64,000 bases of DNA from JAUMBM01 sp964645715 (lineage in GTDB: Bacteria > Bacteroidota > Bacteroidia > Chitinophagales > Saprospiraceae). The stretch spans positions 27,503 through 91,502 of the forward strand of contig CAZYAO010000010.1 in NCBI GenBank assembly GCA_964645715.1, given 5' to 3'. Within the stretch, counting starts at the first letter, position 1; each line of letters opens with the position of its first letter. Positions 24,345 through 32,968 of the stretch are shown here, piece after piece. The notes under the pieces were generated by a model that did no database searches, was not told where the DNA came from, and saw only the letters and a program-made list of their open reading frames with translations. The position numbers were made by a program, and so were the translations under genes.

Positions 24345-25100
24345 ATGAAAGATAAGACGATGGCCGGTATTCTGGCACTCTTTTTAGGCATTTTTGGTGT
24401 TCACCGTTTCTATCTGGGACAGATTGTACTGGGGATGGTATACCTTTTCATACCGCCTGTATCCGTCGTACTAGGCATCATCGATGCTATGGTGCTACTG
24501 TCCATGGACCAGGATAAATTTGACGAAAAGTACAATCGCCGCTACCTCGAAAAACGCGATAAATCCCGTAAAGTTAAGAGCGGCAGAACCTACGATGACC
24601 AATACCGGCGGAGCAACAGAGACGCAGAGGCATCAGCAGTAAAATCGAGTCAGGCGCTGATGAACAGTGGTCTCAAAAAATATAAGGGCTACGAGTATGA
24701 GGCTGCGCTGGCAGATTTTCAGGAAGCGCTGGGTATCAGCCCGCGCGACCCTGAAGTACATTTTATGCTTGCCTGCACCTACTCCCTGCTTGAAAATACT
24801 GAGCGCGCTTTTTTTCACCTCGACAAAGCTGTTGCTTTTGGTATGACCGACCGCACCCGTATCAAAACAGAAGACGGACTTGCTTTTTTGCGCAGTCAGG
24901 ATTCCTTCCTTCACTTTGAAGAAAATGAGTACCGCCTGCTTGCCAGGGCCGGTGAGCGCGCCGGAAATATAGCTGGCGGAGAGGATACTACAGCAGGCGG
25001 CGACCTGCTCGACCAACTGAGTCGGCTTGAGAGCCTGCGCAACCGCGGTTTGCTTACTGAGGAAGAATTTGAAGGGCAAAAGCGCAAGCTCTTCCGATAG
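24345..25100 (+). CDS. TM2 domain / TPR / SHOCT protein
   Basis: A 251-residue membrane protein with three parts: a TM2 domain (about 1-60; two helices, GILALFLGIFGVHRFYLGQ then a PPVSVVLGIIDAMVLL helix), a TPR-like region (about 105-180; YEYEAALADFQEALGISPRDPEVHFMLA split over two helices) and a C-terminal SHOCT helix hairpin (DLLDQLSRLESLRNRG then TEEEFEGQKRKL). The TPR/SHOCT part faces the cytosol if TM2 has its usual topology. SHOCT modules often mediate oligomerisation. No function is established. Start ATG 24345 is preferred over TTG 24336. Confidence 0.82.
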   Translation: MKDKTMAGILALFLGIFGVHRFYLGQIVLGMVYLFIPPVSVVLGIIDAMVLLSMDQDKFDEKYNRRYLEKRDKSRKVKSGRTYDDQYRRSNRDAEASAVKSSQALMNSGLKKYKGYEYEAALADFQEALGISPRDPEVHFMLACTYSLLENTERAFFHLDKAVAFGMTDRTRIKTEDGLAFLRSQDSFLHFEENEYRLLARAGERAGNIAGGEDTTAGGDLLDQLSRLESLRNRGLLTEEEFEGQKRKLFR

Positions 25101-25234
25101 CCACAGCCAACAATAGCTACCAAATTGATTTTTGTCAGCTACAAGCCTGTAACTTAATCAAAGTTGGTTCGTTATAAAGCATATACAATCTTGCTGTAGG
25201 AAATCAGCCATTGCTTTACCAATTAATACTGCCC

Positions 25235-25894
25235 ATGATCGCGGAAAGCCTGATGACAAATGCCATTATCCCGCTGCGAACCTCCGACACGGGCAGTACG
25301 GCCTTGGCAATCATGAATGAAAACTTCCTTCGCCACCTGCCCATCGTCAATAATGAACAGTTACTAGGCGTTTTGTCCGAAGATGATGTATTTGACAATG
25401 ATTCGGAGGAGGCGGTAGGTTCCTACAAGCTCGGCATATCAAATGCCCGGGTACGTACGACAGACCACGTTTATGAAGTCATGCGGCAGCTGGCTGAGTA
25501 CCAGCTCACCATCATTCCAGTGATTGACCAAGAAGGCAATTATGCCGGCATGGTTACTTTGGAGGATGCTTTCCGTTTTTTTGCTGAGTCCAATCCTTTC
25601 AGAGATCCGGGTGGTATTATTGTCCTTGAAGTATCCCGACAGGATTACAGCATGACGGAGATTGCGCGCATTGTGGAATCTGAGAATGCCATCATCCTGA
25701 GCAGTTTCGTACAGTCTTATCCCGATTCGGCCCGGCTGGATCTTACGCTCAAGCTCAATCGCCAGAACATCTGGCCCATACTGGCTACCTTCGAGCGGTT
25801 CAACTATCAAGTCAAAGCCACTTTTGGTGAAAGCGAGCTGTATGATACCCTCAAGGAGCGCTACGACGCCCTCATGACCTACCTGAATGTCTGA
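25235..25894 (+). CDS. two-CBS-domain regulatory protein
   Basis: A 219-residue soluble protein with a CBS pair (about 1-125; MTNAIIPLRTSDTGSTAL, HLPIVNNEQLLGVLSEDDV, then YQLTIIPVIDQEGNYAGMVTLEDAF) and a C-terminal ACT-like domain (about 135-215; GGIIVLEVSRQDYSMTEIAR, DLTLKLNRQNIWPILATFER). CBS pairs bind adenosyl ligands such as AMP or ATP. It is found as a stand-alone protein in other Bacteroidota. ATG 25235 is chosen over TTG 25211. It lies just before the DUF5682 gene on the same strand and may share its transcript. Confidence 0.85.
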   Translation: MIAESLMTNAIIPLRTSDTGSTALAIMNENFLRHLPIVNNEQLLGVLSEDDVFDNDSEEAVGSYKLGISNARVRTTDHVYEVMRQLAEYQLTIIPVIDQEGNYAGMVTLEDAFRFFAESNPFRDPGGIIVLEVSRQDYSMTEIARIVESENAIILSSFVQSYPDSARLDLTLKLNRQNIWPILATFERFNYQVKATFGESELYDTLKERYDALMTYLNV

Positions 25895-25947
25895 CGCCGC
25901 TGCGCTGCTGCTTGTGGCAGCCGCACAGCGCAGTAAGTTTTGCTTCT

Positions 25948-28382
25948 GTGAGTCAGGAATATAAAATACTGGGTATTCGCCACCACGGCCCTGGCTCTGC
26001 CAGGCGCGTTGCCCGCGCGCTGGCGCGCTGGGAACCCGACTGCCTGTTGCTGGAAGCCCCTCCGGAGTCCTTGAATGCCCTCCTTGAGGCTGGTCTTCCC
26101 GGACTGGATCCGCCAGTAGCGTTGGTACTATACGATGAGGCCGACTTGCGCCGCTCTGTGTACCTACCTTTTGCCCACTTTTCACCAGAATGGCAGGCAC
26201 TGCAGTGGGCTCTTCAGGCNNNNNNNNNNNNNNNNNNNNNNNNNNNNNNNNNNNNNNNNNNNNNNNNNNNNNNNNNNNNNNNNNNNNNNNNNNNNNNNNN
26301 NNNNNNNNNNNNNNNNNNNTACCTTTTGCCCACTTTTCACCAGAATGGCAGGCACTGCAGTGGGCTCTTCAGGCTCGCATCGCCATCAGGGCCATAGACA
26401 AACCCATTGCTTTCCATTTTTCAACCCCTGACCATGCTGACCCCACAGAAGCTACCCCCGGATCCACGGCGGCCATGACCGACCCCCTTCGGCAGCTTGC
26501 CTTGGTAGCCGGCTACGCAGATACAGAAAGCTGGTGGGATGCATTCTTTGAACAAGAGGGCGATGATCTGGACGTGTTCGAAGCCGGCATGCTGTTGATG
26601 CAACAGCTTCGCACAGCCGCAGCTGACTTGGAGTCTCCTGAAAACCTGCAGCGGGAAGCCTTCATGCGGCAGGCCATCCGGCAGGCCCAAAAAGATGGCT
26701 ATGCGCGCATAGCTGTTGTCTGTGGCGCCTGGCATGCCCCCGCCCTTCGGGAGGAGATGTTGACAAAAACCAGTGCAGACAAACAGCTCACAGCATCTTT
26801 GTCTAAGCCCAGGACGAAAATTCGCAGTGCCTGGATCCCCTGGAGTTACCCACGGCTGGCACTGCAAAGCGGCTACGGTGCCGGCATCCTGTCCCCAGCC
26901 TGGTATGAGCTTCGCTTTGAACAGGCCGAAGCAGCAGTTCTGCATTTTTTATCCCGGGCCAGTCGCCTGCTGCGCGAACAAGGCCACGACAATTCACCTG
27001 CCCACGTGACAGAGGCCGTACACCTCGCTACTGCGCTGGCTGCCCTCCGCAACCTGCCCTCCCCCAATCTGGCCGAAGCGCGCATGGCTGCACTTAGTGT
27101 TCTGTGCGAAGGCATTCAGCCCCGCTTTGCACTTATCGAAGAAAAGCTCATTACTGGCAGTCGCATAGGCAATGTGCCTGCAGAGGCCGCCGTAGTTCCG
27201 CTGCAGCGTGCCCTCACCGACAGTCTTAAAGCCGTCCGGCTGGCAAACTACTGGGGTAAACCCGAAGAATGTTGGCTGAAGGCCACAGCGGCCAACCCGC
27301 GGGGTGGCATAGACCTGCGCGAAGCAATAGATCTGGAAAAAAGTTACCTGCTGCACAGACTGCGTATACTATCCATCCCTTGGGGTAAGCCCCAGGCCGC
27401 AGAAGAGAATGCCCTCGGCAGTTTCAGAGAACTGTGGCGGCTGCACTGGCAGCCGGAATTTTCGATAAAAATTGTTGAAGCGGCCATGTGGGGCAATACG
27501 CTGCCAGCGGCAGCAGCAGCTTGCCTGCAGCAGCAGCTAGCAGCAGCAAGCTCTCTGGCCGACATGGTCGACCTGCTGCAGCAATCGCTGCTGGCAGGCC
27601 TGCCGGCCATCACAGAAACCCTCAGCCGACAGTTGCAACATAAAGCCTCACTGACCACAGATATCCCCAACCTCCTTGCCTGCCTGCCCGGGCTTGTCAA
27701 CAGTATCCAGTACGGAGATGTCCGCCACTCCGATGTCACCGCCCTTGCACTACTTGTCAAAGAGCTGACGCCTGGTATCGCGCTGGGGCTGCCTGCGGCC
27801 GCCCGGCAGATAGACGATGATGCCGCCCGCATCCTCGCCAGCCAGTTGCTCGCTGCCGACCGGGCCCTCAACATACTACAGCTTGAAGACCTGCAGCAAC
27901 TATGGGCTGCAGCCCTCAGCCAACTCGCAAGGCTGCCGATTACCCATCCTTTGCTGCGCGGACTGGCCACCCGACTCCTCTTCGATCGCCAGCAACTGCG
28001 TATCGACGATGTGGCGCGCCACATGAGCTTCGCGTTGTCTGCCGCCACCGCCGAGTTGGAGAAGGCCGCCTGGCTGGAGGGGTTTCTCCCAGGCAGTGCA
28101 CTCTTGCTCCTGCACCATACCGACCTTTGGTCACTGCTCGACAACTGGATAGCCTCCTTATCTGCCGAGGACTTCCAGCACGTACTGCCTATCGTGCGAC
28201 GCACCTTTGCGCGCTTCAGTGTCCCCGAGCGACAGCAACTATTTGACCTCGCCCGTCAGCAGCACACTCATTGGGGACAGCCCCCTACGGCAGCCTTAGC
28301 ATCACCAAGGCTACCGCCGTCTGCGACCGAAACCATTCTTCACGGCCTTCGCCAGTGGCTGGGCACTGTATCCCGTCGCTAA
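25948..28382 (+). CDS. DUF5682 family protein (split only by a false gap)
   Basis: The two parts lie in different frames, but removing the 155 bp of duplicate plus N (see 26165-26374) joins them into one frame of 759 residues, normal for DUF5682. The start is probably GTG 25948, giving the family N-terminus KILGIRHHGPGSARRVARAL, followed by LLLEAPPESL and YLPFAHFSPEWQALQWAL. A later GAWHAP motif resembles the second histidine motif of TraB/EreA-type folds. The C-terminal two thirds are alpha-helical and leucine-rich. Elsewhere this family occurs with MoxR-type AAA ATPases and VWA proteins in NTP-dependent conflict systems, but no such genes are here. Confidence 0.85.
26165..26374. other. false gap: 100 N flanked by exact 55-bp duplicates inside the DUF5682 gene
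   Basis: Bases 26165-26219 and 26320-26374 are identical; N fills 26220-26319. Deleting one copy and the N (155 bp) restores a single open frame through the gene, which strongly supports an overlapping-contig artefact. Confidence 0.95.
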
Positions 28383-28399
28383 AGCGACGAAAAAACATC

Positions 28400-28442
28400 C
28401 AAAACGCTCTTTGGCGGCCTATGGCTGCCAGAGAGCGTTTTG
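28400..28442. repeat. hairpin of the CTCTTTGGCGG family between DUF5682 and tsaB
   Basis: Stem CAAAACGCTCT/AGAGCGTTTTG continued by TTGGC/GCCAG with one G-U pair. No T-tract follows on the plus strand. It may end transcription or act as a spacer hairpin. Confidence 0.7.
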
Positions 28443-28490
28443 AGCAAGCACCTGCCGCCGCTTTTTTTACCCTCACAGATGAAAAGCCCG

Positions 28491-28498
28491 TATCTTTG
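28491..28498 (+). promoter_or_regulatory. -7 promoter box TATCTTTG next to the tsaB start
   Basis: Exact TAnnTTTG match 5 nt before ATG 28504, giving a very short or leaderless transcript. Confidence 0.55.
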
Positions 28499-28503
28499 CA
28501 AGC

Positions 28504-29187
28504 ATGGCAAAAATTTTACTTCTGGAGACAGCAACTGAAATATGCTCTGTCGGCTTCGCCCTCGATGGCCGGCCGGCCGCGATTGCCCAGGCAGAAGCGC
28601 CGCAGGATCATGCGCGAATGATAACCCTGCTCATTGAGCAAGTACTAACCGAAAGCCACTGCGATTTTACAGCCCTTGACGCCATAGCCGTAAGCCATGG
28701 TCCAGGCTCTTACACCTCACTGCGAATTGGCATGGCCACGGCCAAAGGCATAGCCTTCAGCCTGCAAATTCCACTGCTGACTATCGATACGCTGCTGGCT
28801 TTGGCCATGGCCGCCCGGCAACCTGACGACTCCCCGCTTACCTGCTATGCGCCTATGATCGATGCACGGCGCGAAGAAGTCTACACGGCCGTCTACGATA
28901 TTACCGGTCAGTGCCTGCTGCCGGCAACCGCCCTCATCCTAAACCAGGATGCGTTGTCCACTTACCGGACAACTCCACTGGTCGTCTGTGGCAACGGTGC
29001 CGGCAAGAGCCTCCGCTATTGGTCCGACAATGTGTTGCTCAGGGAATCTATCCAGTGTAGGGCCGATTGGCTGGCTCCGCTGGCGGAAGCCACTTTTCAG
29101 CAAAAAAATTACGCTGATCTCGTCCATTCTGGCCCCATTTACCTCAAACCACCCTATGTAACTCAACCCAAAAGCGTAAAAAATTAA
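28504..29187 (+). CDS. tsaB: tRNA threonylcarbamoyladenosine biosynthesis protein TsaB
   Basis: A 227-residue ASKHA-fold protein. Motifs: KILLLETATEICSVGFA at the N-terminus, VSHGPGSYTSLRIGMATAKG in the middle, and YAPMIDARREEVYTAVYD. TsaB, with TsaD and TsaE, adds the threonylcarbamoyl group to A37 of ANN-reading tRNAs in the cytosol; TsaB itself is the non-catalytic scaffold. TsaD is not in the window. It is preceded by a hairpin and its own promoter box. Confidence 0.93.
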   Translation: MAKILLLETATEICSVGFALDGRPAAIAQAEAPQDHARMITLLIEQVLTESHCDFTALDAIAVSHGPGSYTSLRIGMATAKGIAFSLQIPLLTIDTLLALAMAARQPDDSPLTCYAPMIDARREEVYTAVYDITGQCLLPATALILNQDALSTYRTTPLVVCGNGAGKSLRYWSDNVLLRESIQCRADWLAPLAEATFQQKNYADLVHSGPIYLKPPYVTQPKSVKN

Positions 29188-29239
29188 GAAAATTCACCAA
29201 GAATTCCCACAAATCATTTATTTATTAAAACCTATCCTT

Positions 29240-29254
29240 ATATTGGCACAATAT
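29240..29254. promoter_or_regulatory. inverted repeat ATATTG-GCA-CAATAT before the first ArsR-type gene
   Basis: Perfect 6-bp arms with a 3-bp spacer, 51 bp before ATG 29306. Its location suits an autoregulatory operator. Confidence 0.4.
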
Positions 29255-29305
29255 TTGAGAGGACATACGTGAAATATCGTTTATTTAACATGCTAAGCTT
29301 GTATT

Positions 29306-29644
29306 ATGGGAAAGCAAAAAACTGAAGCAGTCATGTTAAAAAAGGGGGATGAAGAAATCCTCCTAGACTACATCGAACTCAGGAAAGCCGTATTGGTGCT
29401 AAGAGCCATCAACCACAAACTCCGCCAGCAGATTATTGAGCTACTGGAAAAAACGGAGAAAATGACTGTCACGGAGATCTACGTACAATTGAGACTTGAG
29501 CAATCTGTTGCTTCGCAACACTTAGCGCTGCTTCGCAAAGCAGGTGTTGTAGTGACCGAAAGACTTGGAAAATACGTGTATTACTCACTCAACAAAGATC
29601 GACTGGCGCAAATATTCAGCCTGGTAGATGAACTAACGCCCTAA
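29306..29644 (+). CDS. ArsR-type winged-helix regulator (paralogue 1)
   Basis: A 112-residue winged-helix protein. The recognition region TEIYVQLRLEQSVASQHLAL is followed by the wing GKYVYYSLN. It has no cysteine pair of the ArsR/SmtB metal type and no obvious metal site, so it probably senses something else. It is clearly a paralogue of the gene at 29813 (shared LEQS(V/L)xSQHLxLLR and GKYxYYS). It is transcribed after tsaB; the stretch 29188-29305 between them is AT-rich and holds an inverted repeat. Confidence 0.85.
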   Translation: MGKQKTEAVMLKKGDEEILLDYIELRKAVLVLRAINHKLRQQIIELLEKTEKMTVTEIYVQLRLEQSVASQHLALLRKAGVVVTERLGKYVYYSLNKDRLAQIFSLVDELTP

Positions 29645-29719
29645 CGGGCTTGTTTTTCGACTTGGTATTACTCCTTACCCCTTTTATAGTTCCCCCCTTA
29701 TTCTGGCGAAATCACTTTG

Positions 29720-29738
29720 CAAAGCAAGTATTGCTTTG
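29720..29738. promoter_or_regulatory. inverted repeat CAAAGCAA-GTA-TTGCTTTG before the second ArsR-type gene
   Basis: Perfect 8-bp arms and a 3-bp spacer, 75 bp before ATG 29813. A candidate operator for one of the tandem regulators. Confidence 0.45.
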
Positions 29739-29812
29739 TCAGAGTCGATGCTGCTGTGTTTCCTTGTGACGCACGCTATTAACCATTTATTTTAGCCTCA
29801 ATTTAGGGATCT

Positions 29813-30166
29813 ATGGGAAAAACACTGAAAAGGGATCATTACGACAAGGTCGTTTTTTCGTCCAAAATACTGCGAGCGTTTGTACATCCGCTCCGGTTAA
29901 AGATGCTAGAGCTCATAAGTATCAACCAGAGTATCTACGTAAAGGATATACACTCGAGACTGGGACTCGAACAATCACTGGTGTCCCAGCACCTGCGGCT
30001 GCTGCGGCAGGCCAACTTGGTTGTTGGAAGTCGCGAAGGCAAATACATCTACTACTCCGTCAACGAAACAGTCGTTGGCAATCTACTTGATGCCATACGT
30101 TCATTCGCCACCAACGTTGATTTGTCAAAAATTGAAGTTGATGAAGAGGAAGACGACTATCTGTAA
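29813..30166 (+). CDS. ArsR-type winged-helix regulator (paralogue 2)
   Basis: A 117-residue winged-helix protein. Helix-turn-helix: VKDIHSRLGLEQSLVSQHLRLLRQ; wing: REGKYIYYSVNE. The acidic tail (VDEEEDDYL) is unlike paralogue 1. No Cys or His cluster for metal sensing is visible. It follows paralogue 1 with about 170 bp between, which contains an inverted repeat. The next gene is convergent, so this ends the rightward block. Confidence 0.86.
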   Translation: MGKTLKRDHYDKVVFSSKILRAFVHPLRLKMLELISINQSIYVKDIHSRLGLEQSLVSQHLRLLRQANLVVGSREGKYIYYSVNETVVGNLLDAIRSFATNVDLSKIEVDEEEDDYL

Positions 30167-30265
30167 CTGCCTAAATGCCTCACTCCCCCCTACTAAGGTT
30201 TTTATCAATATATTTTTGAGCAAACACGACCCCCTGCACTGAGGCTCCGTCTCCTTCCATCAGGT

Positions 30266-30967
30266 TTATGCCTGTTGATTATTGCTATCCTCTTCCGCCG
30301 CCCGCTGTATGACTGCCTCCTGTGCAGATTTTTCCTGTGCTTCTTCCGTTGATGTAAGCTCTTGCAGCTCATTGCGCATTGCAATGGCACTAAAGACCCC
30401 GACAGTGATGGCCACGTCTGCAATATTAAAGACTGGTTTGAAAAAAGTATAGGGCTTGCCACCGAGTCGCGGTACCCATTCGGGATATATCCCCTCTGCT
30501 ATAGGGAAATAAAACATGTCGACCACCTTTCCGTGCAGAAAAGTAGCATACCCCTGCCCGAAGCTGGTAAAATGAGCTGGTTCCTGCCCGTGAAAAGGCG
30601 AAGCACTAAAGATAAGACCATACAAAGCGCTGTCAATCACATTGCCGGCAGCACCTGCCAATATCAGTGAAAAACTGAGCAGGCTCCATCGGCTTGCAGC
30701 TGCCCGAACCAGTAACACCAGATAATAACTCAGTACCCCGATGGCCAACAGGCGGAAGAGGCTCAGCGCCAGCTTGCCGTACTCTCCCTGAAAAGTATAA
30801 CCAAAAGCCATACCGGGGTTTTCGACAAAGTACAAAAACGCCCAGTCGGCCCCCAGTAGGGGAATACTCTCGCCATAATACATGTGGGTTTTTACCCAAA
30901 TTTTTAGCCATTGGTCGGCAATCAGCACCAACAAAATCACCGCACCAACAAAAAAGGGCCTGTTCAT
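30266..30967 (-). CDS. lspA: lipoprotein signal peptidase II (LspA), enlarged form
   Basis: A 233-residue membrane aspartyl protease. Catalytic Asp112 lies in GNVIDSALYG and Asp184 in FNIADVAI; the ENPGMAF motif (49-55) matches the family. It removes signal peptides from diacylglyceryl-modified prolipoproteins in the inner membrane. The protein is longer than the usual 160-170 residues because of an inserted loop (about 120-172) and a charged tail rich in Gln and Glu, both seen in other Bacteroidota. ATG 30967 is preferred over the upstream start 30997. It is 37 bp past pdxA on the same strand. Confidence 0.93.
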   Translation of the reverse strand: MNRPFFVGAVILLVLIADQWLKIWVKTHMYYGESIPLLGADWAFLYFVENPGMAFGYTFQGEYGKLALSLFRLLAIGVLSYYLVLLVRAAASRWSLLSFSLILAGAAGNVIDSALYGLIFSASPFHGQEPAHFTSFGQGYATFLHGKVVDMFYFPIAEGIYPEWVPRLGGKPYTFFKPVFNIADVAITVGVFSAIAMRNELQELTSTEEAQEKSAQEAVIQRAAEEDSNNQQA

Positions 30968-31003
30968 CGCTACTGTATTTAGTGGGCGTTGGAGCAAAAG
31001 AGC

Positions 31004-32077
31004 TTAGTCTTCGATGATATCATTGCCATCATCACTGTCTATCGGCTTCTCCCGGATACGAAGCGGATTGGCACGCATATCCTTATAGTCTTTCCGCTGT
31101 CGCGTAATGTCTATTGCCATAAACAATGCTTTACGGAAAGAAGCTGGGTCGGCGCCATTTTTCCCCGCCAGATCATAGGCCGTTCCGTGGTCGGGAGAAG
31201 TACGCACCGCTGACAGACCCGCTGTATAGTTAACACCATTGCCGAAAGAAAGTGCTTTGAAAGGCGCCAGTCCCTGATCATGGTACATAGCCAGTATGGC
31301 GTCATACTTGCGATACTGACCCGAACCAAAGAAACCGTCGGCAGGAAATGGCCCCATGACAAGTTTGCCGCTTTTCTTAGCCTCAACGACCGCCGGGCGA
31401 ATCAGCTGTTCTTCCTCCATACCCAACAGCCCCCCGTCACCAGCATGCGGGTTGAGCCCCAGTACCGCTATCGTAGGTTTGTCAATACCAAAATCCATGC
31501 AGAGAGACTCATGCAAAAGATTAATCTTCTGAAGTAAAAGCTCCTTGGTAATTTTAGCAGGTACAGCGCGTAGTGGCAAGTGATTGGTTGCCAATGCGAC
31601 ACGCAACTCATCATGAACCAGCATCATGACACTCTCACGGGCTCCCAGCGCCTGCGTAAGATACTCAGTATGACCGGGAAACGGAAAATTGGCCATCTGC
31701 ATGGCCTCTTTATTGATGGGCGCCGTCACCAGTGCATCAATCAGCCCGGCCTGCAAATCTTTTACTGCCCACTCCAGCGACTGGAATGCAAATTTACCAC
31801 CTTGTTCTGTAGCTTTGCCAAGGGTAATGTTGACATTGTCCTGCCAGCAGTTGACCACATTGACACGGTCGTCAGTCGCCTGATCAACTGAGCGAATGGC
31901 ATTGAAGGCAAACTCAATTCCCACAATATTTTTGTGGTAAGAGACCACCTTGGAAGAACCGTAGATGACCGGCGTACAATTATTTAAAAGTTGCTCATTC
32001 TGAAATGTTTTCAGGATTACCTCAAGGCCGATCCCGTTCAAATCTCCTATTGTTATGCCTATGATGGGCTTGGTCAT
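31004..32077 (-). CDS. pdxA: 4-hydroxythreonine-4-phosphate dehydrogenase PdxA
   Basis: A 357-residue PdxA protein. Motifs: GITIGDLNGIGLEVILK, VTAPINKEAMQ, FPGHTEYLTQ with the metal-binding His, LGLNPHAGDGGLLGMEE, and the C-terminal AMYHDQGLAPFK and RTSPDHGTAYDLAG. It oxidises 4-phosphohydroxy-threonine with NAD in the de novo pyridoxal phosphate pathway. The rsmA gene lies divergently upstream, a pairing common in Bacteria. A TATTTTTG box sits about 25 bp before the start. Confidence 0.95.
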   Translation of the reverse strand: MTKPIIGITIGDLNGIGLEVILKTFQNEQLLNNCTPVIYGSSKVVSYHKNIVGIEFAFNAIRSVDQATDDRVNVVNCWQDNVNITLGKATEQGGKFAFQSLEWAVKDLQAGLIDALVTAPINKEAMQMANFPFPGHTEYLTQALGARESVMMLVHDELRVALATNHLPLRAVPAKITKELLLQKINLLHESLCMDFGIDKPTIAVLGLNPHAGDGGLLGMEEEQLIRPAVVEAKKSGKLVMGPFPADGFFGSGQYRKYDAILAMYHDQGLAPFKALSFGNGVNYTAGLSAVRTSPDHGTAYDLAGKNGADPASFRKALFMAIDITRQRKDYKDMRANPLRIREKPIDSDDGNDIIED

Positions 32078-32103
32078 TGTGTATGTTTTTATGCAATAGC
32101 TGG

Positions 32104-32111
32104 CAAAAATA
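32104..32111 (-). promoter_or_regulatory. -7 promoter box TATTTTTG for pdxA
   Basis: Exact TAnnTTTG match on the minus strand, 27 bp before the pdxA start. Its neighbour on the plus strand is the TATCTTGTG sequence at 32146, which may serve rsmA. Confidence 0.45.
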
Positions 32112-32167
32112 ACAAATCCTTACTTATCAGCGAATTTGTATTGCTTATCTTGTGCCAAACCTTTGTT

Positions 32168-32947
32168 GTGAAAGCGAAGAAATCTTACGGCCAGCACTTT
32201 CTGACCAACGAACATTATGCGCAGAAAATTGCTGACAGCCTTTCTTTGGACGGTACTTATGCGGGCTTACTTGAGGTAGGGCCAGGGCAGGGGGTACTCA
32301 CCAAATACCTCGTAGCCAAAGGGCTTCCCTTCAAAGCAGTGGATGCCGATGCCGACATGCTCGCCTACCTGCGGGCGCATCATCCCGATTGGCAGCCCTT
32401 CCTCCTATTGGAGGATTTCCTGAAATTGCAGCTTCCGGGACTTTTTCCGGAACCTTTTGCCATCATCGGCAATTTTCCCTATAATATATCCTCTCAGATT
32501 CTCATCAAGACCATCGACCACCGTGACATTGTTCCCGAGCTGGTGGGCATGTTCCAAAAGGAAGTTGCTGAGCGGGTAGTAGCTGCGCCCGGCAGCAAGG
32601 TCTATGGTATACTAAGTGTACTGGTACAAGCTTGGTATACAACAGAGTACCTTTTTACGGTGAGCAGTGGTAACTTTAATCCGCCGCCCAAAGTGCAGTC
32701 AGCCGTCATACGCCTGCGGCGAAAAAACAACCCGCTAGTTGCCAGTGAGGATGCTTCTCTCTTCCGGTTGGTGGTAAAAATGGCTTTTGGCCAGCGGCGC
32801 AAGATGCTGCGCAATACGCTCAGGTCGCTGCTGCCGGAGGCAGACCCGCTGCTCGAGCAGCCTTTTTTTCAACAACGACCTGAACAGCTGTCCATCGCCG
32901 ACTTCGTGCAGCTCACCAGCTGGATTAAAGAGCGCAGGAAAGATTAA
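32168..32947 (+). CDS. rsmA: 16S rRNA dimethyladenosine transferase RsmA (KsgA)
   Basis: A 259-residue enzyme starting with GTG 32168 (VKAKKSYGQHFL). The frame is open upstream to 31991, but that part runs through pdxA on the other strand and does not fit the family. Motifs: KSYGQHFLTNEHYAQKIAD, LLEVGPGQGVLTKYL (motif I), AIIGNFPYNISSQIL (NFPY) and KMAFGQRRKMLRNTL near the end. It dimethylates A1518 and A1519 in 16S rRNA. The yqeY-like gene follows after 21 bp. Confidence 0.93.
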   Translation: MKAKKSYGQHFLTNEHYAQKIADSLSLDGTYAGLLEVGPGQGVLTKYLVAKGLPFKAVDADADMLAYLRAHHPDWQPFLLLEDFLKLQLPGLFPEPFAIIGNFPYNISSQILIKTIDHRDIVPELVGMFQKEVAERVVAAPGSKVYGILSVLVQAWYTTEYLFTVSSGNFNPPPKVQSAVIRLRRKNNPLVASEDASLFRLVVKMAFGQRRKMLRNTLRSLLPEADPLLEQPFFQQRPEQLSIADFVQLTSWIKERRKD

Positions 32948-32968
32948 TTTTGTGCAAACCTTAACAAT

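Noticed and set aside
27344..28204. 286-codon minus-strand ORF inside the DUF5682 gene
   Set aside because: Ser/Arg-rich composition typical of an antisense shadow of Leu/Ala-rich coding sequence.
25948..28382. DUF5682 gene as a frameshifted pseudogene
   Set aside because: The frame change is explained exactly by the 155-bp duplicate-plus-N artefact.
31991..32167. N-terminal extension of rsmA
   Set aside because: It overlaps pdxA on the other strand and has no similarity to the family; GTG 32168 gives the normal start.
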